Shown here piece after piece: positions 26,028 through 35,109 of a DNA stretch of 64,000 nucleotides. Position 1 is the stretch's first letter; every line of letters starts with the position of its first letter. The position numbers and the translations under genes are program-made. Source of the stretch: VXNE01 sp965203615 (GTDB lineage Bacteria; Pseudomonadota; Gammaproteobacteria; Pseudomonadales; Azotimanducaceae). Below the pieces are notes generated by a model. The model saw only the letters and a program-made list of their open reading frames with translations. It ran no database searches and was not told the origin of the DNA. Where the stretch lies: the NCBI GenBank assembly GCA_965203615.1, contig OZ241900.1, forward strand, positions 3,782,001 to 3,846,000, in the 5' to 3' direction.

Positions 26028-26799
26028 CAAGCGCCTGATCGCGTGCCTCGACGTCCGCGACGGGAACCTCGCGAAGAGCGTGCGGTTCGTCGACACGAAG
26101 GACATCGGCGATCCTGTCGCGAAGGCTCGCGAGTACTACCACGACGGCCTCGACGAGCTGGTGTTCTACGACATCACCGCATCGAGCGAGAAACGCCGCA
26201 TCATCCTCGATGTCGTCGAGGCGGTGGCGGAGCAGGTATTCATCCCGCTATCCGTCGGCGGCGGGGTGCGCTCGGTGGCGGACGCGACGGACCTGCGCCT
26301 CGCGGGAGCGGAGAAGATCAATGTCAATACGGCGGCGGTGGAACGGCCGGCGCTCATCGCCGAGTGCGCCGAGGCGATCGGCAGCCAGAATGTCGTGCTC
26401 TCCATGGACATACGCCGGGTCGGCGCAAACCCGGACCTTCCCTCCGGCTACGAGATCGTGGTGCGCGGAGGCCGTACGCCCACGGGCATCGACGCGCTCG
26501 CCTGGACGCGCGAAGGAGAGCGCCTGGGCGCCGGCGAACTGGTCGTCAACTCCATCGATGCGGACGGCACCCGCGACGGCTATGAACTGCGCCTGACGCG
26601 GGCGATCAGCGAAGCCGTGCGCATTCCGGTCATCGCCTCCGGCGGCGCCGGGGTCCCCGATCATCTCTACGACGTGCTGACCGAGGGCAGGGCCGATGCC
26701 GCCCTGGTGGCGTCGATGGTCCACTACGGGGACTACACCGTGAGCGGGCTGAAGCGGCATCTCGACGCGCGCGGCGTGAAAATGCGGATGTCCTGGTGA
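26020..26799 (+). CDS. hisF: Imidazole glycerol phosphate synthase, cyclase subunit
   Basis: 259 residues, (beta-alpha)8 barrel. Catalytic Asp residues are in LIACLDVRDG and VVLSMDIRR. Phosphate-binding loops are SVGGGVRS and IASGGAGVPDH. HisF uses HisH-derived ammonia to cyclise PRFAR into IGP and AICAR. The sequence is closer to the widespread (PTGIDALAW) HisF type than to the E. coli type. The stop overlaps the GTG start of a quinone oxidoreductase gene, so three genes form one unit. Confidence 0.95.
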   Translation: MLSKRLIACLDVRDGNLAKSVRFVDTKDIGDPVAKAREYYHDGLDELVFYDITASSEKRRIILDVVEAVAEQVFIPLSVGGGVRSVADATDLRLAGAEKINVNTAAVERPALIAECAEAIGSQNVVLSMDIRRVGANPDLPSGYEIVVRGGRTPTGIDALAWTREGERLGAGELVVNSIDADGTRDGYELRLTRAISEAVRIPVIASGGAGVPDHLYDVLTEGRADAALVASMVHYGDYTVSGLKRHLDARGVKMRMSW

Positions 26800-27770
26800 A
26801 AGCCATTCGCGTCGTCGGGGATCGGCTTGCCTGGACGGACGCCGGTGAGAGCCTCGGCGAGCCCGGTCCCGGTCACGTCCGTATCGCCAATCGGGCCAGC
26901 GCGGTGAATCGCGCCGACCTCGTGCAGCGGGAAGGTCGCTATCCGCCGCCGCCGGGAGCGAGCGACGTTCTCGGCCTCGAGTGCGCGGGCGTCGTCGAAG
27001 CGGTCGGCGATGGCGTTGCGCGTGTCGGCGTGGGCGATCACGTCTGCGCCCTGCTGGCCGGCGGGGGCTATGCGGAAACCGTCGTGGTGCCGGCAGGGCA
27101 GGTCCTGAAGATGCCGCGGGGACTTTCCTTCGTCGAGGCGGCGTCCCTGCCGGAGGTGTTCGCGACGGCCTATCTCAATCTCTACATGGAGGCCGGGCTG
27201 GGTCTTGCCGAGACGGTACTGCTGCATGCCGGTGGGAGCGGTGTGGGCACTGCCGCGATACAACTATGCCGGGAGTTTGGCAACCCCTGCTACGTGACGG
27301 CTGGGTCGGAGTCGAAAGTCGAACGCTGTATCGGACTGGGGGCGACGGCAGGCTGCGACCGCCACGGGGAGTCCTTCGGTGACAGGGTGCGGGAGTGGAC
27401 GCGGGGCGCCGGCGTCGATGTCATTCTCGATCCGGTCGGCGGCGCCTACCTCGCGCAAAACCTGGCGTGCCTCGGGCTCGAAGGCCGCCTGATCGTCATC
27501 GGCCTCATGGGCGGCGCGCGGGCCGAGCTGCCGCTGGGCGTGATGATGGTCAAGCGCCAGCGAGTGATCGGCTCCACGTTGCGATCCCGGACCATCGCGC
27601 AGAAGGCCATCGTCATGGACGCGTTGAAAGAGCGGGTCTGGCCAAGGGTCGAGGCAGGCGCCATCGGGCCCGTCATCGATACCGTGTTTCCCATGGACCG
27701 GGCGGAAGAGGCGCACCGGTTGATCGCGGGCAACCAGACGTTCGGCAAGATCGTCCTGGAAGTGCCGTAG
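26796..27770 (+). CDS. Zinc-independent NAD(P)H quinone oxidoreductase (PIG3/QOR type MDR)
   Basis: 324 residues from a GTG that overlaps the hisF stop (GTGA). Medium-chain dehydrogenase fold: N-terminal GroES-like part (NRADLVQREGRYPPPPGASDVLGLECAG), then the NADPH-binding loop HAGGSGVGTAAIQLC. There is no Zn-ligand Cys cluster. Relatives reduce quinones or enoyl substrates with NADPH. Why it is coupled to hisHF is unclear. Confidence 0.88.
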   Translation: MKAIRVVGDRLAWTDAGESLGEPGPGHVRIANRASAVNRADLVQREGRYPPPPGASDVLGLECAGVVEAVGDGVARVGVGDHVCALLAGGGYAETVVVPAGQVLKMPRGLSFVEAASLPEVFATAYLNLYMEAGLGLAETVLLHAGGSGVGTAAIQLCREFGNPCYVTAGSESKVERCIGLGATAGCDRHGESFGDRVREWTRGAGVDVILDPVGGAYLAQNLACLGLEGRLIVIGLMGGARAELPLGVMMVKRQRVIGSTLRSRTIAQKAIVMDALKERVWPRVEAGAIGPVIDTVFPMDRAEEAHRLIAGNQTFGKIVLEVP

Positions 27771-27787
27771 TCCGGCCATCGAACCGC

Positions 27788-30187
27788 ATGACGGTCCGGG
27801 GATTGATAGTTCGCGCATTCGCGGTCCTGCTCGCGGCCGGATGGCCGGCACAGGCGGCGGAAGATGATGTTGCGGACTTGGACGCCGAGGAGACGATCAC
27901 GGTCCATGGGGATCAGGCGGATCGCATCGTCATAGTTCCCCTGGAGCCGGTGGACGCGGTCTTCGGCCTCGACAAGTCCCTGTTCGAGACACCGCGGTCG
28001 GCCACGAGCATCGCCGTCGAGACCATGGACCGCCTCGGCATGACCGATATCGACGATCTGGTCATGCTCTCTGCTTCCAGCTTCACCCAGTCGTTCTTCG
28101 GTGTTTCGGGATCGCTGGACCTTCGCGGCACTTCCGGCGAGAACTATTTCAACGGCGTTCGCCGCCTGGACAATCCGGGCAACTACGCGATGCCGATCGG
28201 GGCCGCCGACCGGGTGGACATCGTGCGCGGACCCGCCTCCGTGATCTACGGGCCGAGCAAGATCGGCGGCTACATGAACTTCGTCCCGAAATCCGCGCGC
28301 GCCGATAAGGGTCAGTTCCTCGAGAAACCTGCCGGGGAGCTGTCCGTGGCGGCGGGAAGCTGGGAAAAGGCCGTGGTCGCGGCGGAAGTCGGCGGACCGG
28401 GCTCTTTCGGGGGACGGAAGTTCGGCTACTACCTGTTCGGCGAGTGGGAGGACTCAGGCAGTTACTACCGCGATACGGCGACGGCCAACGTCATCCTGCA
28501 GGCGACCTTCAACGTCGACCTGAGCGACCGGTTGCGGCTCCTGTGGGGCGGCATGTACCACGACTACGACGGCAACGAGGTCGGCGGCTGGAACCGGCTC
28601 ACGCAGGCGTTGATAGATCACGGGACGTACAGGACGGGACTTGCGAAGCCTCTGGACGCCGACGGCGACGGTTTCGTTTCCCACGACGAATACGATGCGG
28701 CAAACGGAGGCGCCGGGCTCTTCGAGTTCGTCGTGGACCCCGCGAGCCATACCGGACCGATCCGCCCCGGCGCCGACTTCGCCCTGGATTCGCGGACCGT
28801 GGGCACCGCGAAGCTCGGCGGCCACCAGGTGCTCGTCGCCGAGGACGATGTGCTCCGGACCGAGGACTTCGTCTTCTTCGCGGACCTGCACTTCGCGGCG
28901 GGACCGCGCTGGCGGGCAACCAACAAGCTCTACATCGAGAGGTACGACCACCTCTCGGAAGTCGCCTACGGGTTTGCCGAGTTCGCCGACTCGCGCGTAT
29001 TCGAGGACCAGTTCATCGTGACGTTCACGAGGCCCTCGGAGTGGGGGCGTTTGCGGGTGCTCGTGTCTCCGTCGGTCCGGCGCACGGACTTTGAGCATGC
29101 CAACGACTTCGCGAACGAGCATTTCGATCGGCGCGACCTCACGGGCCCGTCCACGGCCCGGGACCGGCGGCTGCTTGCCACGCGGATAGACGCGGATTAC
29201 TCGGACTACTCCGTGGGTTCCTATACGACCCTGGGCATCGCGCTGCTCGCGGATGTCGACTGGGACAACGGGCTCAACGCGATCCTTGGCGTGCGCGGAG
29301 AGCGCATCGACCTGCAGAGCCGCCAGCCGGCGGGACGTTCGCGCGTGGGCGAGGCACTGGACGCTTCGGATAGCGATGCGGTCCTCTCCTGGACGGCCAG
29401 TCTCTCGTACCGCACATCCGCCGGGTTGATGCCGTATGTCACGGTATCGGAGCAGACGACCATCATCGTCGGACAGGGTGCCGAGATCCTGCCTTCCAAC
29501 GTGGCCGAGAACCGTGCGGTCGCGACCTCGGAGTTGGTCGAGTTCGGCGTCAAGGGCGCGTTCCTGGACGGGAGACTGTTCGGCCAGGCGGTGCGCTTCG
29601 AACAGGAGCGGACGGATTTCAGCGCGCAGGCCATCGTCACCAACCAGGCCTCCCGCTCGGCGGGTTTCGAGCTCGAGTTGCGCTGGCGGGCGACGGAGCG
29701 CCTGTCCCTGATCGCATCCTATACCGACCTCGAGGTCGTCAATCTCAACACGCTTGCGAACGGCGGCCGGTTCAGCTTCCTCGGGGCCGGGGACCTGCCC
29801 GACACGGATCCGGCCACTTTCTACGGAGGCACCGTGGGCGGTTTCGTGACGCTCGCTTCGAACCCCGATGCCCTTCGCGCGGGCGTGCCGAAGGACCTGG
29901 CGGCCGTCACGGTCCTGCACGAGTGGGGTAACTGGCGCCTGTTCGCGAGCATCGCCGACGTGGCGGGCGTGTACTCGGGGTTTTCCCGGCGAGTGAAGCT
30001 GCCGGCGTATACCCTCGTGAACGCGGGATTGCAGTTCGAAGGACGCCGGTGGTCGGTCACCGTTTCGGGAAAGAACCTGACGGACGAACGCTACTTCCGC
30101 GCCAACTTCCCGAACCTGTTCGGCGGGGTGGTCGTGCTTCCGGAACTGCCGAGGCATTTCCAGGCCACCGTCGTCCGGAAGTTCTGA
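27788..30187 (+). CDS. TonB-dependent outer-membrane receptor, siderophore type, with an EF-hand-like loop
   Basis: 799 residues, signal peptide ending near PAQAAED. The plug domain (about 60-190) has SLDLRGTSGENYFNGVRRLDNPG and VDIVRGPASVIYGPSKIGGYMNFV. The rest is a 22-strand-type barrel ending in ...ATVVRKF with the terminal aromatic needed for BAM insertion. It imports an iron complex or other large ligand using TonB energy; the ligand is not known. An exact 12-residue EF-hand calcium loop, DADGDGFVSHDE, lies at residues 290-301 in an extracellular-loop-like region. It follows the quinone oxidoreductase after 17 bp and converges on valS. Confidence 0.9.
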   Translation: MTVRGLIVRAFAVLLAAGWPAQAAEDDVADLDAEETITVHGDQADRIVIVPLEPVDAVFGLDKSLFETPRSATSIAVETMDRLGMTDIDDLVMLSASSFTQSFFGVSGSLDLRGTSGENYFNGVRRLDNPGNYAMPIGAADRVDIVRGPASVIYGPSKIGGYMNFVPKSARADKGQFLEKPAGELSVAAGSWEKAVVAAEVGGPGSFGGRKFGYYLFGEWEDSGSYYRDTATANVILQATFNVDLSDRLRLLWGGMYHDYDGNEVGGWNRLTQALIDHGTYRTGLAKPLDADGDGFVSHDEYDAANGGAGLFEFVVDPASHTGPIRPGADFALDSRTVGTAKLGGHQVLVAEDDVLRTEDFVFFADLHFAAGPRWRATNKLYIERYDHLSEVAYGFAEFADSRVFEDQFIVTFTRPSEWGRLRVLVSPSVRRTDFEHANDFANEHFDRRDLTGPSTARDRRLLATRIDADYSDYSVGSYTTLGIALLADVDWDNGLNAILGVRGERIDLQSRQPAGRSRVGEALDASDSDAVLSWTASLSYRTSAGLMPYVTVSEQTTIIVGQGAEILPSNVAENRAVATSELVEFGVKGAFLDGRLFGQAVRFEQERTDFSAQAIVTNQASRSAGFELELRWRATERLSLIASYTDLEVVNLNTLANGGRFSFLGAGDLPDTDPATFYGGTVGGFVTLASNPDALRAGVPKDLAAVTVLHEWGNWRLFASIADVAGVYSGFSRRVKLPAYTLVNAGLQFEGRRWSVTVSGKNLTDERYFRANFPNLFGGVVVLPELPRHFQATVVRKF

Positions 30188-30208
30188 CCGGCTGGACGGT
30201 CCCGGCGG

Positions 30209-32995
30209 TCAGGGGGCGGCGGTTCCTCGCAGGCGACCCAACTGTTCTCCCATGGTCTCGAGCTTGGCCTCGAGGTCTTTCGCCTTGTCGCGCTCCTTGT
30301 CCACCACCACCGCCGGCGCCTTGGTGACAAAGTTCTCGTTGCCGAGTTTCTGTTGCGAGCGGCCGAGGTCGCGCTCCAGCCGCGAGATCGACTTTTGCAG
30401 GCGCTCGCACTCCCTGTCGATATCGATCAGCCCCTCGAGGGGCACGAGGACTTTCAGTTCGCCGACAAGCTGTACGGCTGCGGGTGGCGTTTCGTCCTCC
30501 GCGGCAAGCCACGCGACCGTCTCGACGCCCGCCATCCGGCGCAACAGGGTCTCCGTCGCGCGCAACCGCTCGCGGTCGGCCGCGTCGCCGGCCTGGAACA
30601 GGAGGTGGACGCCGACGCTGGAAGCGATGCCCATCTCGCCCCGGATGTTGCGTATGCCGACGACCACGGCTTTCAGCCACTCGATCGCCTCCACCGCTTC
30701 GGCGTCCTCGGGGAAATCGTCCGTGCCGGGAAACGATTCCAGCATGATCGTCTCACCGGGACGTCCCGACGCGCCTCGTGCCTCGCGCCACAAGGTTTCC
30801 GTGATGTAGGGGATGATCGGATGCGCCACGCGCAGCATCACGTCGAGGGTTTCGAGCAGGGTCCGGCGGGCGGCGCGGGCGGCGGCGGGGTCCTCTTCGC
30901 CGCGCCACAGCACCGGCTTGGTGAACTCCAGGTACCAGTCGCAGTACTCGTGCCACGCGAACTCGTGCACCGCGTTCGCGAACAGGTCGAAGCGGTAGTC
31001 GCCGATCGCGCGTTCGACGTCCGCGATGAGCCGCCGGGCGCGGGCGCGTATCCAGCGGTCGGCCAGGCCGAGGGGCGCAGGCGCTTCGATGTCCGCGTCC
31101 TCCATGTGCATGAGCACGAACTTGGTTGCGTTCCAGAGCTTGTTGCAGAAGTTCCGGTAGCCGTCGATGCGGCCCAGGTCGAGGTTGACGTCGCGTCCCG
31201 TCGGCGAGGCGAGGGCGCAGTAGGTGAACCGCAGCGCGTCGGTGCCACAGGCGCGGATGCCGTCGGGATAGTCGGCCCGGGTCGCGGCTTCGATTTCGGC
31301 GGCCATTTGCGGTTGGGTCATGTCCGTCGTGCGCTTTGCAACGAGATCCTCAAGGGAAATGCCGTCGACGATGTCGAGCGGGTCGAGCACGTTGCCCTTG
31401 GTCTTCGACATCTTGGCGCCGTGGGCATCGCGCACCAGCCCGTGTGTGTAGACAGTCCGGAACGGCACGTCATCGGTGAAGCGCAGCGTCATCATGATCA
31501 TCCGCGCCACCCAGAAGAAGATGATGTCGTGGCCCGTGACGAGGACATCAGTGGGATGGAATCGTTCAAGTTCGGGTGTCTTCTCCGGCCAGCCGAGGGT
31601 CGTGAAAGTCCAGAGCGCCGAACTGAACCAGGTGTCGAGCACGTCCGCATCCTGTACCAGCGCGGTGCCGTCCGCCACGTTGCCTTTTTCGCGCGCCTCG
31701 GCTTCGTCGCGGCCCACGAACACGTTGCCCTTTGCGTCGTACCACGCCGGAACGCGGTGTCCCCACCACAGTTGACGGCTGATGCACCAGTCCTGCACCT
31801 CGCGCATCCAGGCGAAGTACATGTTCTCGTACTGCCGCGGCACGAACTGGATGCGGCCGTCCCGGACCGCTTCGATGGCCGGCTCCGCCAATGGCTTGAC
31901 GTCTACCCACCACTGGTCGGTGAGCCACGGCTCGAGCACGGCGCCCGAGCGGTCGCCGCGGGGCACCGTCAACTCGTGGGATTCGACGGAGGCGAGGAGG
32001 TCGAGACCGGTGAGGTCGGCCACCACGGCCTCGCGCGCCTGGATGCGGTCCAGGCCGCGATACGCGGTGGGCGCGTTGTCGTTGACGCTCGCGTCGTCAT
32101 TGAGGATGTTGATGCAGTCCAGGGCGTGGCGCTCGCCGACGGCGTAGTCGTTGAAGTCATGCGCCGGGGTGACCTTGACGCAGCCGGTGCCGAATTCGGG
32201 GTCCACATGGCCGTCGCCGACGATAGGGACTTCGCGTCCGACAAGGGGCAGCCGCGCCCGCGCGCCGATCAGGTCCCGATAGCGTGGGTCGTCCGGGTGC
32301 ACGGCGAGCCCCGTGTCGCCGAGCATGGTTTCCGGCCGCGTCGTCGCGACCACGACGTGATCCGCCCCCTCGGTCGTGAGACGGCCGTCCAGCAACGGGT
32401 AGCGGATGTGCCAGAGATGCCCGCGTTCCGCCACGTTCTCCACTTCCAGGTCCGACACCGCCGTCTTCAGGACGGGGTCCCAGTTCACGAGGCGCTTTTT
32501 CCTGTAGATCAACCCGTCTTCGTATAGCCGCACGAAGACTTCGTTCACGGCGGTGCTGAAACCCGCATCCATGGTGAAGCGGTCGCGCGACCAGTCCAGC
32601 GACGAGCCCATGCGCCTGAGTTGCTGCGAGATCTCGCCCCCGGAATGTTCGCGCCATTCCCAGACGCGTTTCAGGAACTCCTCGCGTCCGATGGAGTCGC
32701 GGCTCGTCCCCTCGGATTCGAGCTGGCGCTCGACGATCATCTGGGTGGCGATGCTGGCGTGGTCGGTCCCCATTTGCCACAGGGCCTGCCGCCCCTTCAT
32801 GCGCTGGTACCGGATCAACGCGTCCATGAGGGTGTGCTGGAAAGCATGTCCCAGGTGCAGGCGGCCGGTGATGTTCGGCGGTGGAATGGCGATGCAGAAG
32901 GGACGCCCGTTGCCGGCGGGGGCAAAGTACCCGCGGGACTCCCACTCGGCGTACAGCTCGCGCTCGAGCGACGACGGTTCGAAGGTGCCCTTCAT
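30209..32995 (-). CDS. valS: Valyl-tRNA synthetase
   Basis: 928 residues from the ATG giving MKGTFEPSSLERELY; longer frames run into holC. Class-I signatures: HIGH as HLGHAFQHTLMDAL, KMSKS as KMSKTKGNVLDPLDIV. An editing domain lies between them and a C-terminal coiled-coil arm (IDIDRECERLQKSISRLERDLGRSQQKL) ends the protein, as usual for ValRS. It is the last gene of the classical pepA-holC-valS unit, 43 bp after holC. Confidence 0.97.
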   Translation of the reverse strand: MKGTFEPSSLERELYAEWESRGYFAPAGNGRPFCIAIPPPNITGRLHLGHAFQHTLMDALIRYQRMKGRQALWQMGTDHASIATQMIVERQLESEGTSRDSIGREEFLKRVWEWREHSGGEISQQLRRMGSSLDWSRDRFTMDAGFSTAVNEVFVRLYEDGLIYRKKRLVNWDPVLKTAVSDLEVENVAERGHLWHIRYPLLDGRLTTEGADHVVVATTRPETMLGDTGLAVHPDDPRYRDLIGARARLPLVGREVPIVGDGHVDPEFGTGCVKVTPAHDFNDYAVGERHALDCINILNDDASVNDNAPTAYRGLDRIQAREAVVADLTGLDLLASVESHELTVPRGDRSGAVLEPWLTDQWWVDVKPLAEPAIEAVRDGRIQFVPRQYENMYFAWMREVQDWCISRQLWWGHRVPAWYDAKGNVFVGRDEAEAREKGNVADGTALVQDADVLDTWFSSALWTFTTLGWPEKTPELERFHPTDVLVTGHDIIFFWVARMIMMTLRFTDDVPFRTVYTHGLVRDAHGAKMSKTKGNVLDPLDIVDGISLEDLVAKRTTDMTQPQMAAEIEAATRADYPDGIRACGTDALRFTYCALASPTGRDVNLDLGRIDGYRNFCNKLWNATKFVLMHMEDADIEAPAPLGLADRWIRARARRLIADVERAIGDYRFDLFANAVHEFAWHEYCDWYLEFTKPVLWRGEEDPAAARAARRTLLETLDVMLRVAHPIIPYITETLWREARGASGRPGETIMLESFPGTDDFPEDAEAVEAIEWLKAVVVGIRNIRGEMGIASSVGVHLLFQAGDAADRERLRATETLLRRMAGVETVAWLAAEDETPPAAVQLVGELKVLVPLEGLIDIDRECERLQKSISRLERDLGRSQQKLGNENFVTKAPAVVVDKERDKAKDLEAKLETMGEQLGRLRGTAAP

Positions 32996-33038
32996 GGACC
33001 AAGCGAATCCGTGAGCGCATGCAAAGCAGGGAGCCGAT

Positions 33039-33515
33039 TCAAGATGCCGTCTCCCAGTCGTCCAACTCGTGGTGGTGGAGCGGATAGCCACGCCGGCGAT
33101 ACTGGCTGTAGCGCGCCCTTCCGGCATCCAGTTCGGGCCCCGGCACGACCTCGCATACGCGGCGGAACCGGTCGAAGTACGGCGGCACGTCGCTTCCCAG
33201 GTTGATCAGCAGCTCGTCCGAACCCGGCGGGGGTTCGTCGTGGCCAATCTGGATCAGAGCCTTCAGCCGGGGAGCGCGAGGGGGAACCCCTCGCAAGCAG
33301 AGGGCATCGTCTTCGCCGGTCGTGGCATGCGGCAGGAAACGGTCTTCGGGATAGCTCCACATCAGGGCATCGAGAACGGCGGTGGCCTCGGCCGATTCGG
33401 TTCGCACATGCGCCATTCCGCCGTCGGCGATTGCCCGGTGGGCGAGGCGGCAGGCGAAGCGGAACTTCGCGTCGACGTCCACGTCGGGCAGGATGTAGAA
33501 GTCGATGCGGGTCAC
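33039..33515 (-). CDS. holC: DNA polymerase III chi subunit, carrying an embedded palindromic repeat
   Basis: 158 residues from a GTG that overlaps the pepA stop (GTGA). Chi joins the clamp loader to SSB. N-terminal RIDFYILPDVDVDAKFRFAC, then MWSYPEDRFLPHATTGED, and GSDELLINL match HolC, and the position between pepA and valS confirms it. Residues 74-87 (LRGVPPRAPRLKAL), between the GE of the HATTGED motif and the IQIG strand, have no counterpart in chi proteins I know. They are encoded by a 40-bp palindromic element found elsewhere in the window. The insertion keeps the frame and the rest of the protein looks intact. Confidence 0.93.
   Translation of the reverse strand: MTRIDFYILPDVDVDAKFRFACRLAHRAIADGGMAHVRTESAEATAVLDALMWSYPEDRFLPHATTGEDDALCLRGVPPRAPRLKALIQIGHDEPPPGSDELLINLGSDVPPYFDRFRRVCEVVPGPELDAGRARYSQYRRRGYPLHHHELDDWETAS
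33256..33295 (+). repeat. Palindromic element copy inside holC
   Basis: Forty bases with module CTTCAGCCGGGGAGC followed by the hairpin GCGAGGGG-GAA-CCCCTCGC (8-bp stem). It matches the HNH-gene copy (58622-58661, opposite genomic strand) at 37 of 40 positions, and the intergenic copies near 49.5 kb apart from the loop and a few bases. In holC, which is on the minus strand, it is read as LRGVPPRAPRLKAL. Confidence 0.85.
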
Positions 33516-34957
33516 GCCGCAGCTTGATCCACAAGATACTGGAAGAGGAGCGGGGTTGGCCGCGCCGTGGCGCCTTTCGCTGCCCCGGTGCGCCAGGCGG
33601 TGCCGGCGACGTCCAGGTGCGCCCATTTGAATTTGCCGGCGAAGCGGGAAAGGAAACACGCGGCCGTGACGGCCCCGGCGGCTCGATTGCCCACGTTCGC
33701 CATGTCCGCGAAGTTGCTCCGGAGCTGACTCTGGTATTCGCGCCACACGGGCATTGGCCAGGCGCGGTCGCCGCTCGCCTGTCCGGCGGCCACGAGAGCC
33801 TCGCTCAACGCATCGTCGTTGGAGAACAGACCGCTCGCGTGGCTGCCGAGAGCGACGACCATCGCGCCGGTCAGGGTCGCGACGTCCACCACGGACTTCG
33901 GCTTGAAACGTTCGGCGTAGGTCAGCGCGTCGCACAGCAGCAGGCGCCCCTCGGCGTCCGTGTTGAGAATCTCGACCGTCTGTCCGGACATCGTCGTCAC
34001 GACATCACCGGGACGGGAGGCCTCTCCGCCGGGCATGTTCTCGGCGGCGGCGGCGATGGCCACGACGTTGATCGGCAACTCGGCGACAGATGCGGCCAAA
34101 AAGGCGCCGCTTACCGTCGCCGCGCCGCACATGTCGAACTTCATCTCGTCCATCGCTGCCGACGGCTTGATGCTGATGCCGCCCGTGTCGAAGGTGACGC
34201 CCTTGCCGACCAGGACGAAGGGCGCGTCACTCGGCGCGCCGCCCCGGTATTCGGCGATGACCAGCTTGGCCGGCGTCTTGCTGCCCCGGGTCACCGACAT
34301 GAAGGCGCCCATGCCGAGTTCTTCGATTCGGTCTTCGTCCAGGACTTCTACCGTGACCCCATTGCCATCGTCGAGCTTGCCGATCTCGTCGGCAAGGTAG
34401 GACGGGTTGCACACGTTCGGCGGCGTATTGGCGAGATTCCGGGCAAGCGTCATGCCGTCGTCGAGCGCCTGGCCGTGCTTCACGGCCAGTGCCGTGCTGG
34501 TGCGCGTGCCAGCTTCCGCGAGTACGCCGACGCGCGAAACACGCGGGGTCTTCGCCGGCTTGGAGTGAAATTCGTCGTACCAATAGAGGGCATCCGACAG
34601 GGCGCCCAAAGCCGCTCGCGTCTTCCAGTAGTCGTCGCGGCCGGCGACATCGATCTCGTTCAGGCACCACACGGCATTGCGCGCGGCGAGGTTGCGAAGC
34701 GCGCGGGCGGCGGGGCCGACGCGCCGCCGAAAGTCCTGTTCATCGACCTCCGAGGTGTCTCCCTGTACCACCATCAGGTTCTTGATTGTGGTTGGAATTG
34801 GTATGACGGCGACGCCTTTCGGCTTTTGCGCCAGCGCGTGGTCGACAAAGGCTTCCACGTCGAGGGCCCTGGCGACTTCGCGCGCGCGCTTCGGCGTGAC
34901 CACCAGGCAGTCGGTTCGAATATTGGCCGGATTCCCGGTTCGCGTCGTGTACTTCAT
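33512..34957 (-). CDS. pepA: Leucyl aminopeptidase, M17 family
   Basis: 481 residues from the ATG giving MKYTTRTGNPANIRT. The M17 signatures are complete: VGKGVTFDTGGISIKPS (metal Lys/Asp) and the family signature NTDAEGRLLLCDAL. It is a cytoplasmic dinuclear-metal aminopeptidase; in E. coli the homologue also binds DNA. It is first in pepA-holC-valS and divergent from lptFG, an arrangement conserved in gammaproteobacteria. Confidence 0.96.
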   Translation of the reverse strand: MKYTTRTGNPANIRTDCLVVTPKRAREVARALDVEAFVDHALAQKPKGVAVIPIPTTIKNLMVVQGDTSEVDEQDFRRRVGPAARALRNLAARNAVWCLNEIDVAGRDDYWKTRAALGALSDALYWYDEFHSKPAKTPRVSRVGVLAEAGTRTSTALAVKHGQALDDGMTLARNLANTPPNVCNPSYLADEIGKLDDGNGVTVEVLDEDRIEELGMGAFMSVTRGSKTPAKLVIAEYRGGAPSDAPFVLVGKGVTFDTGGISIKPSAAMDEMKFDMCGAATVSGAFLAASVAELPINVVAIAAAAENMPGGEASRPGDVVTTMSGQTVEILNTDAEGRLLLCDALTYAERFKPKSVVDVATLTGAMVVALGSHASGLFSNDDALSEALVAAGQASGDRAWPMPVWREYQSQLRSNFADMANVGNRAAGAVTAACFLSRFAGKFKWAHLDVAGTAWRTGAAKGATARPTPLLFQYLVDQAAA

Positions 34958-35109
34958 AATCTGCGCTTCGGATAGAGGTTCTTGACTGAAGGGACGAGGT
35001 GTCCCGGAGCCAGAAGGACGGCAGTGTAGCCCATGTATTCGATGGAACAAACGCTGCGGAGGCGCGCCGGCGACGTTGGATGGTTGATTACCGCGTCGGG
35101 AGTGGGCGC

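Noticed and set aside
25407..26799. hisH-hisF as part of a sugar or LPS amidotransferase pathway
   Set aside because: Both proteins keep the catalytic residues and loops of true IGP synthase and no sugar-biosynthesis genes are adjacent, so histidine synthesis is simpler.
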